DNA of 6,745 bases from Malacoplasma sp. (GTDB lineage Bacteria; Bacillota_I; Bacilli_A; Mycoplasmatales; Mycoplasmoidaceae): assembly GCA_029258015.1 (NCBI GenBank), contig JARHZT010000069.1, positions 1 through 6,745 on the forward strand. Reading direction: 5' to 3'. Under the pieces are notes generated by a model. The model saw only the letters and a list, made by a program, of their open reading frames with translations. It was not told the DNA's origin and did no database searches. Of this stretch, positions 1-6,604 are shown in pieces. The translations under genes were made by a program, and so were the position numbers. Position 1 is the first letter of the stretch; each line of letters begins with the position of its first letter.

Positions 1-1
1 A

Positions 2-664
2 CACTCTAGATTATTAGAAAGAAGTGTAAAAGTAAATAAAGAATATGGTGGCGGTTCTATTACAGCGCTTCCAATAATTGAAACAGAAGCTGGGGATATA
101 TCGGCTTATATACCAACAAATGTTATCTCTATTACAGATGGGCAATTGTTTATGCAATCAAACTTATTTAACTCAGGACAAAGACCAGCTATTGATGCAG
201 GGCTTAGTGTATCCAGAGTTGGTAGTGCTGCACAAATTAAGGCAATTAAAAAAACTGCAGGTTCATTAAAATTAGATTTAGCTCAATTTAGGGAATTGGA
301 TGCTTTCTCGCAATTTGGAAGTGATTTAGACAAAGAAACAAAAGAAGTTCTAGAGCATGGTAAAAAAGTAATGAAATTGATAAAGCAAAACCAACAATCA
401 CCTATGAATCAAGGTATTGAGACTATTGTATTAATCTCAATAAGGGATAAATTTATAAAATGAATTCCAAATGAAAATATTGAAGATTTTAAATCTAAAA
501 TGATTAAACACTTTGAAGAAGAAAAAACTATTATTAATGAAATAATGAGTTCAAAAGATATAAGTGATAACTTGTATGAGAGAATAAAAGATGAATTTAA
601 TAAACTTATTCAGTCATATATAAAAACAATAACTGATTATGCACTAGAATTCAAAGGACTATAA
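2..664 (+). CDS. atpA: F1Fo ATP synthase subunit alpha, C-terminal part (5' end outside window)
   Basis: The last 220 residues of the F1 alpha subunit are present; the family is normally a little over 500 residues. Alpha alternates with beta in the F1 hexamer on the cytoplasmic face of the membrane and carries non-catalytic nucleotide sites. Visible hallmarks are the segment ending in DGQLF, the SVSRVGSAAQ motif whose Arg is the family's arginine finger reaching into the beta catalytic site, and the following region with LDLAQFRELDAFSQFGSDLD. The frame crosses one TGA at 462-464, read as Trp (FIK-W-IPNEN), and continues with alpha-like helical sequence to TAA at 662-664. A standard-code reading would wrongly stop about 67 codons early. 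The stop is one base before the atpG start, so translation is probably coupled. Confidence 0.97.
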
Positions 665-665
665 A

Positions 666-1529
666 ATGTCTTCATTAAATGAAATAAAAAAGAAAATTAA
701 GATAGTTGAATCAACTTCAAAAATCACAAATGCTATGAAATTAGTTGCCACATCTAAATTAAAAAAACAAAAACAAATGTTTGAAAATGAAAGTATTTAT
801 TGTAAAAACTTTTATGATGTTTTTAGTCAAATTTATTTTGAATCAAATAATTTAGACTTATTTTCTGATAAAAAAGAAAGTAATAAAACTATATGAATAT
901 TAGTTTTTTCTAACATGGGATTATGTGGAAGTTTTAACTTAAATATAGTTAAAGAATTAGAAAAGCATATCAAAAAAGATGATGAACTAATAATAATTGG
1001 AAAAAAGGGTAGAAATATCTTAAAGTCAAAATCTATTGATAATAAGATACTTTTAGATATAGAACTAGATGATAAAAATAATTCATATGACCTTTCATAT
1101 CTTATAGGAAACAATATATTCTATGAATTTAAAAATAGAAAAGATGTTGGTTTTGTGAATATGTTATATACAAAATTTGAGAATTCTTTATCATTCATAT
1201 CTACAGCGCACCAAATATTTCCTTTAGATGAAAAACAACTAATGCAAAGAGTTAAAAGACCATCAGAAGATAGTATTTATACAATAAATGCAAATTCTGA
1301 AAAGATAATAGAAAGTATATTGCCAGACTACATGGCTGTTAGTTTGTTTGGTGGAATTTTAGAGTCTAAAGTCTGTGAAAATGCCTCTAGAAGAAATGCT
1401 ATGGAATCAGCAACAAAAAATGCTGATGAATTAATCAAAAATTATAGATTAGAATTTAATAGAAAAAGACAGTCTGATATAACACAAGAAATAACAGAAA
1501 TAGTTTCAGGATCAAATCTAGGAGAATAA
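666..1529 (+). CDS. atpG: F1Fo ATP synthase subunit gamma
   Basis: This encodes a 287-residue gamma subunit, the rotating central stalk whose N- and C-terminal helices form a coiled coil inside the alpha3beta3 head. It is the usual family length. The N-terminus (LNEIKKKIKIVESTSKITNAMKLVA at residues 4-28 approximately) and the C-terminus (ATKNADELI, then FNRKRQSDITQEITEIVSG) are the two most conserved gamma segments. The MGLCGSFN motif just after residue 80 is also typical. One TGA at 894-896 is read as Trp (NKTI-W-ILVFSNMGLCG); treating it as a stop would split the gene into two false ORFs. The start ATG at 666 follows an AAAGGA ribosome site at 653-658 lying inside the end of atpA, and atpD begins 2 nt after its stop. 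Confidence 0.97.
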
Positions 1530-1534
1530 ATGTG
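1520..1534 (+). promoter_or_regulatory. Ribosome binding site and overlapping ATG/GTG start pair for atpD
   Basis: AGGAG at 1520-1524 lies inside the last codons of atpG. It sits 5 nt before an ATG at 1530-1532 and 7 nt before a GTG at 1532-1534, and the two start codons share one G. Only the GTG opens the long beta frame. The ATG opens a nine-codon frame (eight residues plus stop) that ends at TAG 1554-1556. The spacing to GTG is the more standard one, so GTG is taken as the atpD start. Confidence 0.7.
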
Positions 1535-3295
1535 GAAAACAATAATAAAACATTAGAAGAAAAGAAAAGAGAATTAAAAAAAGCGTCTGATGAGTTTGCT
1601 GAAAAACTTAGAAGTTATTTAAAGAAAAAAACTGCACAAAAAACAGAAAATAAAGCAAAAGTAACAAAAGAAATTAATGAAATAACTGAAATATCTAGTG
1701 TTGTAGAAGAAGATAAAAACATAATAAAAAAAGAAAACATTTCTAATGAACAAATGATTGATAGCATAATTTCTAATGAGTCAGAAAAAACAAATAAAAT
1801 TTACGTTACTGATAAGAAACAAACAGATTCTAAAAAAATGGATATTTTCCAAGAAAAGGATGATATTTTAGAATTAAATCAATTGGTTGGTGATGAAGGT
1901 GTTGTATATCAAATTTTTGGACCAATAATTGATGTTAAATTCTCAAGAAAAGCTATGCCTAATATACATGATTGTTTAATCATAAATAACAATGGAACAA
2001 AAATTGTATTAGAGGTTGCTTTATTACAAGGAGATGATGTAGCAAGATGTATATCAATGGGACCCACTGAAGGATTATATAGAGGACTAAAAGTAACTAA
2101 TACTCATAAACCTATTCAAGCGCCAGTGGGACAAGGTGTTTTAGGAAGAATGTTTAATGTTGTTGGTGAAGCAATAGATAATAAACCAATGCCTGATGAC
2201 ATTACTTTTGAGCCTATTCATAGAAAACCACCAACATTTGAAGAACAATCATCAAAAACAGAAATATTTGAAACTGGTATAAAAGTAATAGACTTGCTAG
2301 TCCCTTATGTAAAAGGAGGGAAAATTGGTCTATTTGGTGGAGCCGGTGTAGGAAAAACTGTTTTAGTGCAAGAATTAATTCATAATATTGCAACTAGCCA
2401 TGGTGGATTATCTATATTTGCTGGTGTAGGAGAAAGAACCAGAGAAGGAAACGACCTATATCATGAAATGATTGATGGTGGAGTAATTAATCAAACAGCA
2501 CTTGTTTTTGGTCAAATGAATGAACCACCAGGAGCAAGAATGAGAGTTGCTTTAACTGCACTTACAATGGCTGAACATTTTAGAGAAAAAAATAAACAAG
2601 ACGTTTTACTTTTCATTGATAATATTTTTAGATTTTCACAAGCTGGTAGTGAGGTATCTGCCTTATTAGGAAGAATTCCATCTGCTGTTGGTTACCAACC
2701 AACACTAGCATATGAAATGGGACAACTGCAAGAAAGAATTACTTCTACTAAAAATGGTTCTATTACTTCAGTTCAAGCTGTTTATGTGCCTGCAGATGAT
2801 TTAACTGACCCTGCTCCTTCTACTACTTTTGCTCACTTGGATGCTAAAACAGTATTGGATAGAAAGATATCATCATTAGGAATATATCCAGCTATAAACC
2901 CACTTGAATCTAATTCAAGAATGCTTGATCCAGCAATAGTTGGTATTGAGCACTATAAAATAGCTAGAAGTGTTCAATCTATATTGCAAAAATTTGAAGA
3001 GCTACAAGACATTATTGCGATTTTAGGAATGGATGAATTATCTGAAGAAGATAAACTTATTGTTTCTAGGGCTAGAAAAATAAGAAACTTTTTATCTCAA
3101 CCTTTCTTTGTTGCTGAAAAGTTTTCTGGTAAGTATGGAAAATATGTAACTACACAAGAAACAATAAGAGGTTTTAGTGATATTGTCGAAGGGAAGTGTG
3201 ACAATATACCAGAACAATATTTCTTATATGTTGGTGGAATAGATGAAGTTTACAAAAAAGTAAACAATATAAAAGAAGATAAAGAAAATGAATAA
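1532..3295 (+). CDS. atpD: F1Fo ATP synthase subunit beta with a ~120-residue N-terminal extension
   Basis: This is the catalytic beta subunit, which makes or hydrolyses ATP in the F1 head. At 587 residues it is about 120 longer than the usual ~467. The conserved protein begins near residue 123 (GVVYQIFGPIIDVKF). The Walker A GGAGVGKT is at 269-276, the catalytic Glu of GERTREG at 301, the Walker B-like LLFIDNIFRF follows, and DELSEED is at 501-507. These all match the E. coli subunit shifted by about 120. The core is therefore intact and probably active. Residues 1-122 are Lys/Glu/Asn/Ser-rich, without hydrophobic stretches, with a predicted helical start (residues 6-35) and a probably disordered remainder. 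The GTG start is chosen from the AGGAG at 1520-1524 and from the open frame running directly from the atpG stop. Internal ATGs at 1754 (M75) and 1838 (M103) lack clear ribosome sites. The end overlaps atpC by 8 nt. Confidence 0.95.
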   Translation: MENNNKTLEEKKRELKKASDEFAEKLRSYLKKKTAQKTENKAKVTKEINEITEISSVVEEDKNIIKKENISNEQMIDSIISNESEKTNKIYVTDKKQTDSKKMDIFQEKDDILELNQLVGDEGVVYQIFGPIIDVKFSRKAMPNIHDCLIINNNGTKIVLEVALLQGDDVARCISMGPTEGLYRGLKVTNTHKPIQAPVGQGVLGRMFNVVGEAIDNKPMPDDITFEPIHRKPPTFEEQSSKTEIFETGIKVIDLLVPYVKGGKIGLFGGAGVGKTVLVQELIHNIATSHGGLSIFAGVGERTREGNDLYHEMIDGGVINQTALVFGQMNEPPGARMRVALTALTMAEHFREKNKQDVLLFIDNIFRFSQAGSEVSALLGRIPSAVGYQPTLAYEMGQLQERITSTKNGSITSVQAVYVPADDLTDPAPSTTFAHLDAKTVLDRKISSLGIYPAINPLESNSRMLDPAIVGIEHYKIARSVQSILQKFEELQDIIAILGMDELSEEDKLIVSRARKIRNFLSQPFFVAEKFSGKYGKYVTTQETIRGFSDIVEGKCDNIPEQYFLYVGGIDEVYKKVNNIKEDKENE

Positions 3296-3695
3296 AAATG
3301 TATCATTATTTTTAAACATTCAAACTCCAACTATTAAAGTTTATGATAATTATGTTTCAAGTGTTTCTTTTGAAGATGTTAATGGAAGAATAATGATATT
3401 AAAAAATTATTCTCCCACAATAGGTAAAATTAATGAAGGTATTATCAAAATTAAAGATGAAAAGGACAATAATATTGAATATTTAATAGATAAAGGCCTG
3501 TATGTTGTTTCAAACAACAACCTTAAAATATTGACGTCTTACTGCATTGAAAATACCAAAGAAGAACATGAAAAAATCATAGATTTAAGAAATAAAAATA
3601 TAAAACTATTAAAAAATAATAGTTTGCACAATAGTTTAGAAATTAGAGAAGAACTTTTAATATTAAAAGATTTGGTAAAATTAAAAAATAAATAA
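3288..3695 (+). CDS. atpC: F1Fo ATP synthase subunit epsilon
   Basis: This 135-residue protein is of normal length for epsilon, the small stalk subunit that binds gamma and couples or inhibits rotation. The first ~85 residues fit the beta-sandwich domain: an early strand (SLFLNIQTPTIKVY), the segment with NYSPTIGKINEGIIKI, and an IDKGLYVVSNNNLKILT stretch matching the family's G-x-hydrophobic pattern before the helices. The last ~45 residues form the two charged C-terminal helices. Sequence identity to well-known epsilons is low, as usual in Mollicutes, so the call rests on position and pattern together. ATG 3288 overlaps the end of atpD by 8 nt, with AAGAAG at 3273-3278 as a modest ribosome site; coupled translation with atpD is likely. 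It is the last gene of the operon. Confidence 0.9.
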   Translation: MNKNVSLFLNIQTPTIKVYDNYVSSVSFEDVNGRIMILKNYSPTIGKINEGIIKIKDEKDNNIEYLIDKGLYVVSNNNLKILTSYCIENTKEEHEKIIDLRNKNIKLLKNNSLHNSLEIREELLILKDLVKLKNK

Positions 3696-3714
3696 AGTAA
3701 TTTATTTATTTTTT
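3683..3714 (+). terminator. AT-only hairpin at the end of the ATP synthase operon
   Basis: An 11-bp perfect stem (AAATAAATAAA, loop GTAA, TTTATTTATTT) at 3686-3711 extends by further A-T pairs to 3683-3714 and runs into a T tract ending at 3716. It overlaps the atpC stop codon. The position and T run fit an intrinsic terminator, but the stem has no G-C pair, so it may be leaky. Confidence 0.6.
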
Positions 3715-3717
3715 TTG

Positions 3718-3749
3718 TTTATCCATGATTAGAAATAAATATTTATAAT
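3718..3749 (+). promoter_or_regulatory. Flavodoxin gene promoter (-10 TATAAT)
   Basis: A perfect TATAAT -10 box at 3744-3749 lies 18 nt before the flavodoxin ATG. No convincing -35 is present, which is common in Mollicutes. The block TTTAT-N2-ATGATTA-N7-ATATTTATAAT at 3718-3749 recurs almost exactly before the gene at 5033. The promoter follows the ATP synthase operon's end hairpin, so flavodoxin is probably its own unit. Confidence 0.6.
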
Positions 3750-3758
3750 ATGTTTTGT

Positions 3759-3770
3759 GAGGCTTATATG
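3759..3770 (+). promoter_or_regulatory. Ribosome binding site that fixes the flavodoxin start
   Basis: GAGG at 3759-3762 is 5 nt before ATG 3768. The in-frame ATG at 3750 overlaps the -10 box and has no ribosome site. The start at 3768 also gives the family's usual N-terminus (MKITIIYGST), so it is chosen. Confidence 0.85.
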
Positions 3771-4274
3771 AAAATTACAATTATTTATGGATCTACATTA
3801 GGCAATACAGAAAGAGTTGCTGAAATGATAGAAAAAGAATTTAATGGGACAAATATAACTAAGTTTAATGTTAAAGACTTAGATGCAGAAAAAATAAATA
3901 GAATTGAAACATCAGAACTTTTAATTTTTGGTACTTCAACATGAGGAATAGGTGATCTTCAAGATGATTGGGAGGAGTTTGATTTTAAGAAAATCAACAT
4001 AGAAAACAAAACTGTAGCAATTTATGGTCTAGGTGATAGTGAAGTTTATGCTTGAACATATTGCGATGCAATAGCTAAAATGCACAAAATTTTAAAATCT
4101 AAAAAGGCAAAAATAATAGGCTATGTTAACACAGAAGGATATAAGTTTACAAAATCAGAATCTATTGAGGGAGATCACTTTTTAGGATTGGCTCTAGATG
4201 AGGATAATTATGAAAACCTTACAGAGGAAAGGGTTAGTAAGTGAGTTAATGAATTAAAAAAAAATGTAAGATAA
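3768..4274 (+). CDS. fldA: Long-chain flavodoxin
   Basis: This 168-residue FMN protein is a soluble one-electron carrier that can stand in for ferredoxin. The phosphate-binding loop GSTLGNT is at residues 8-14. The 50s loop TSTWGIGDLQDDWEEF (56-71) carries W59, and the 90s loop GLGDSEVYAW (87-96) carries Y94; these are the two aromatics that sandwich the isoalloxazine ring. The stretch NTEGYKFTKSESIEGDHFLG (121-140) is the insertion defining long-chain flavodoxins, and the ending LALDEDN then LTEERVSKWV is typical. Three TGA codons are read as Trp, including W59 itself, so a standard-code reading would truncate the gene to a false 64-residue ORF. It has its own -10 box and terminator and is transcribed towards the TIR-like gene. 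No reductase or obvious electron partner is in the window, so its physiological partner is unknown. Confidence 0.95.
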
Positions 4275-4288
4275 CTTACATTTTTTTT
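4257..4288. terminator. Bidirectional intrinsic terminator between convergent genes
   Basis: A perfect 14-bp stem runs from AAAAAAAATGTAAG (4257-4270) through the loop ATAA (4271-4274) to CTTACATTTTTTTT (4275-4288). It contains the flavodoxin stop codon and lies 2 nt from the stop of the - strand gene. The A tract on one side and T tract on the other make it work in either direction, so one hairpin probably ends both genes. Confidence 0.88.
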
Positions 4289-4290
4289 AA

Positions 4291-4848
4291 TTATTTAATA
4301 GTAGGGAAGTTACTTTTATTTTCTAATGTAACCACATCATCTATTTCATAATTTGACATTTTGCTATATGCATATGCGGTGTTTAATAGTTTGTCAAAGA
4401 TATTTATATCTCTTTTTATTTTATCTCAAGTAGTTTCGACCATAAACACATCTCTTTTGTTTATATTTTTTTCCAAAATTTCAGGTAAGACATTTCTTGG
4501 TATTTTAGAACCATATTTTTCAACCAAATCAGGCAAGTAGATAACTACAATTCCACATTTCTCAAATATTCCACATTTTTGCATTGCTGCTCTAGCTTCT
4601 CAATCTGATATCCTTCTTTTTTTTGTTTCTTCACTAACAAGAAATATTACAACATCAGCACCTTTCATTAGATTTTTCTTTACAAAGTGAACCACATTTT
4701 CTTTATTTATAAATGCATCATTAACTACTTCTTCGTTCGAATCTACTAAAGTAAACAATCTATTTTCTCTAAGATTATTACTTTTTACTAATGAATCTTT
4801 GTATTTTCCATCTAAATTTTCATAACAGCTAATATATACTTTTCTCAT
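4291..4848 (-). CDS. Standalone TIR-like domain protein (MTH538/DUF1863, ThsB-type fold)
   Basis: This is a 185-residue protein. Residues 1-105 follow the TIR-like pattern: first strand RKVYISCY (2-9), a helix with YKDSLVKSNN, LFTLVDSNEE (31-40), a charged segment leading to VVHFVKKNLMKGADVVIFLVSEET (52-75), then SDWEARAAMQ (81-90) and a strand CGIVVIYL (98-105). The W83-E84 pair sits where TIR enzymes keep the Trp/Glu motif with the catalytic glutamate. In known families such domains cleave NAD or make cyclic ADP-ribose signals in defence (Thoeris ThsB), though not all members are proven enzymes. Residues 106-185 are a non-membrane, charged tail I do not recognise. Two TGA codons (W83, W141) are needed. 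ATG 4848 has GAGGA just upstream on the minus strand. No ThsA-like or nuclease partner is adjacent. The family call is by pattern only; function is inference. Confidence 0.65.
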
Positions 4849-4850
4849 AT

Positions 4851-4900
4851 TTCCTCAATACTGATAACAATAAATATAATACCATATTAAAAAGTGTAAA
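4851..4900 (-). promoter_or_regulatory. Probable promoter and ribosome site of the TIR-like gene
   Basis: On the minus strand, TTTACA (4895-4900) and TATATT (4873-4878) are separated by 16 nt. An overlapping extended -10 variant, TGGTATTAT, ends at 4876. GAGGAA at 4851-4856 lies directly before the ATG at 4848. The region is very AT-rich, so chance matches are easy and the exact start is uncertain. Confidence 0.45.
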
Positions 4901-4978
4901 ACATTTATAGGGTCAAATATTTATTAAAAATAAAAGCAAAATAATAATAATTTTAAAAAAATAAATTTATTTCTAATT

Positions 4979-5026
4979 TTTATAGAATGATTACAAAAAT
5001 AATATTTATAATTTTTATGGTAGGAG
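4979..5026 (+). promoter_or_regulatory. Promoter and ribosome site of the 509-residue protein gene
   Basis: TATAAT at 5007-5012 lies 20 nt before the ATG at 5033, and AGGAG at 5022-5026 gives a strong ribosome site with 6 nt spacing. The block TTTAT-N3-ATGATTA-N8-ATATTTATAAT at 4979-5012 mirrors the one before flavodoxin. No clear -35 is seen. The rest of the divergent spacer (4901-4978) is A/T runs with a 14-bp AT palindrome at 4959-4972. Confidence 0.6.
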
Positions 5027-5032
5027 AGTTAT

Positions 5033-6562
5033 ATGAACAAAACTTTGTGATTGATAACACAAAATAAAGAGAATACTAATATATTACAATCTAAATACAT
5101 AATAAAAATGCTGCAAAATGAAGAAATAAATGCCTATGGCGAGGCACAAAAACTTGATGATTCATTAGATAATCAAGATGCTTTTTGAATATCAGTTGAT
5201 AACAACTTTGATTTTCTAAATTTTTTAGAAAAAACAAGTAAGGAAAATTCTTTTCCATTAATAGGTGGATTTGATGATAAATTTTATTGTTATGATTCTA
5301 ATGGGAAAAGATCTGATGATGGTAGATGGGGAATAGAAGAAGTTTCGCAATTCATCAATTCAAATTGAAACTTTAATTTAATAGTTTGATCTTCTTTATT
5401 TAACAAAAAGGATGAGACATTAGAATTTACTGATGCTAAAACACAAAATAGTGAAAGCAATAAATATGAAACTGAAGTAAAAAATATAGTAACTGAAGAA
5501 ATAACAATTGACAATAAAAATGAAGAACAACCAGAAGAGCGTTTGATAAATACAAGCAGTGTTAATATTTCAAATGACATAATTAGTAATGAAAGTTTGG
5601 TAAATGAAATTAATAAAATTTCAGAAGTTGAAGAAAACATTGCTAACACAACATTTATTAATACAAACTCAACTAGTGAGACATCTAATATTGGGGAATT
5701 GTGTGAAGTATGTTTTTCTATTAACTGTAAGTGTGAAAAAGAAGACAACAAATTAATTTCTGAAAATGTTGAAATGTCTTGTTCTCAAAAATCATGTGAA
5801 TCTTGTACTGGTTGTCAATGGGATTTTGATAGTGAAGATGATTTATACTACAACAGTAACTTCTCTAAAAAATCTTCACCTAATGCACATGAATTAGAAG
5901 TAAATAATGATTTTTTATCAACATTAGATTTTAATAAAAACACTTTCTCTGTTGCTGAAGATTCAACTATTATAGAAAAAGAAAACACTAACATATTTGA
6001 TATAAACAACAATGATTCATTTAATTTTATAGAGCCAAATAAAATAGACGAAGTTATAGAAAATCAGGTAAATATTGCCATTCATGTAGAAGAAAATAAA
6101 ACAGAATTTAATACAGAAATTTATAACCAAGAAACAGAACACCAAGTAGAAGATTATGCTAGTGATTTTGTAACATCAGAAGATGAGTACATAGAATTTA
6201 ATGATGAATTATTTGAAGAGCAGACAACATCTATTTCTAATGATGCTCATCCAATATTTTTTGAAGATGAAAAAATTGAAGAAGCAATTGTTGATAGCAA
6301 ATTGGATGATATAGCAAACGATATTGAGGACATCGAAAAAGAAGAAAAAGAAAAAGAAAAAGAGATGATAAACAAGATAGAAATAGAAGCCAATGTTATG
6401 AATATAAACAAAACAGAAACAAGCTCAAGAGATGGAAGAAAAATTTCTGAAAATTTAAAAAGGTTTTTAGAAGAATTAAATAAAGAAAAGAAAAGACTGA
6501 AAAAGAAAAAAGAACAAATCCAAGAAAGAAATCAAAAAGCCAGAACGATTTTAAGCAAATAA
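5033..6562 (+). CDS. Uncharacterised 509-residue acidic protein with eight-Cys cluster and basic coiled-coil end
   Basis: I do not recognise this protein. Residues 1-130 look globular, with aromatic and hydrophobic strands (LWLIT, AFWISVD, FPLIGGF, KFYCYD, FNLIVWSS), and use four TGA codons as Trp; a standard-code reading would lose this part. Residues 131-220 are Asn/Glu/Ser-rich and probably disordered. Residues 224-261 hold eight cysteines (CxxC-x4-CxC, 15 residues, C-x4-CxxCxxC), suggesting one or two bound metal ions. Residues 265-430 are strongly acidic and low complexity with no membrane segment. An EK repeat near residue 435 leads to a Lys-rich helical C-terminus (about 468-500), likely a coiled coil. 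There is no signal peptide, so it is probably cytoplasmic. The start is fixed by AGGAG at 5022-5026 and a TATAAT box. It is a single-gene unit closed by a hairpin. Metal binding and scaffold-like architecture are inference. Confidence 0.85.
5702..5815 (+). other. Eight-cysteine cluster within the 509-residue protein
   Basis: Cysteines fall at residues 224, 227, 232, 234, 250, 255, 258 and 261. Eight Cys in 38 residues is exceptional for an AT-rich mollicute protein that otherwise has almost none. The two groups of four could each hold a zinc ion; the second, with CxxCxxC, could alternatively suit an iron-sulfur site. No His accompanies them. Confidence 0.7.
6335..6363 (+). repeat. Imperfect GAAAAA hexamer repeat inside the coding region
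   Basis: About four copies of GAAAAA, one interruption (GAA) and a degenerate end encode a Glu-Lys run in the 509-residue protein. Because the unit is two codons, a copy-number change would alter length without breaking the frame. It may simply reflect Lys/Glu composition. Confidence 0.5.
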
Positions 6563-6591
6563 AAAAAATAAGCAAATAGCTTATTTTTTTT
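6561..6591. terminator. Bidirectional intrinsic terminator after the 509-residue gene
   Basis: A 13-bp stem has its 5' arm at 6561-6573 (A tract then TAAGC), loop AAATA (6574-6578), and 3' arm at 6579-6591 (GCTTA then T tract). It starts in the stop codon of the upstream gene and lies 13 nt from the stop of the - strand gene at 6605, so it can end transcription from both sides. Confidence 0.88.
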
Positions 6592-6604
6592 TATTTTTCA
6601 TTAC

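Noticed and set aside
78..269. Open + strand frame inside atpA (63 codons)
   Set aside because: It overlaps the well-conserved alpha subunit in another frame and has no ribosome site or recognisable product.
833..1114. Open - strand frame antisense to atpG (93 codons)
   Set aside because: It is a composition artefact: antisense of Lys/Asp-rich coding gives a Ser/Leu/Phe-rich string, with no ribosome site.
666..1529. atpG looking split at 894-896 as if frameshifted or a pseudogene
   Set aside because: The break is an in-frame TGA read as Trp in code 4; both halves join into a normal 287-residue gamma subunit.
3750..3767. Upstream in-frame ATG adding six residues to flavodoxin
   Set aside because: It overlaps the TATAAT box and lacks a ribosome site, whereas ATG 3768 has GAGG at the right distance and gives the usual family N-terminus.
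4959..4972. 14-bp palindrome AAATAAATTTATTT as a possible operator
   Set aside because: It is pure A/T in a very AT-rich spacer, where such palindromes arise easily, and there is no second copy near the other promoters.
5290..5751. Open - strand frame antisense to the 509-residue gene (153 codons), apparently hydrophobic
   Set aside because: The Leu/Ser/Val-rich product is the mirror of a Glu/Asn-rich coding strand. The sense frame has a promoter, ribosome site and terminator.
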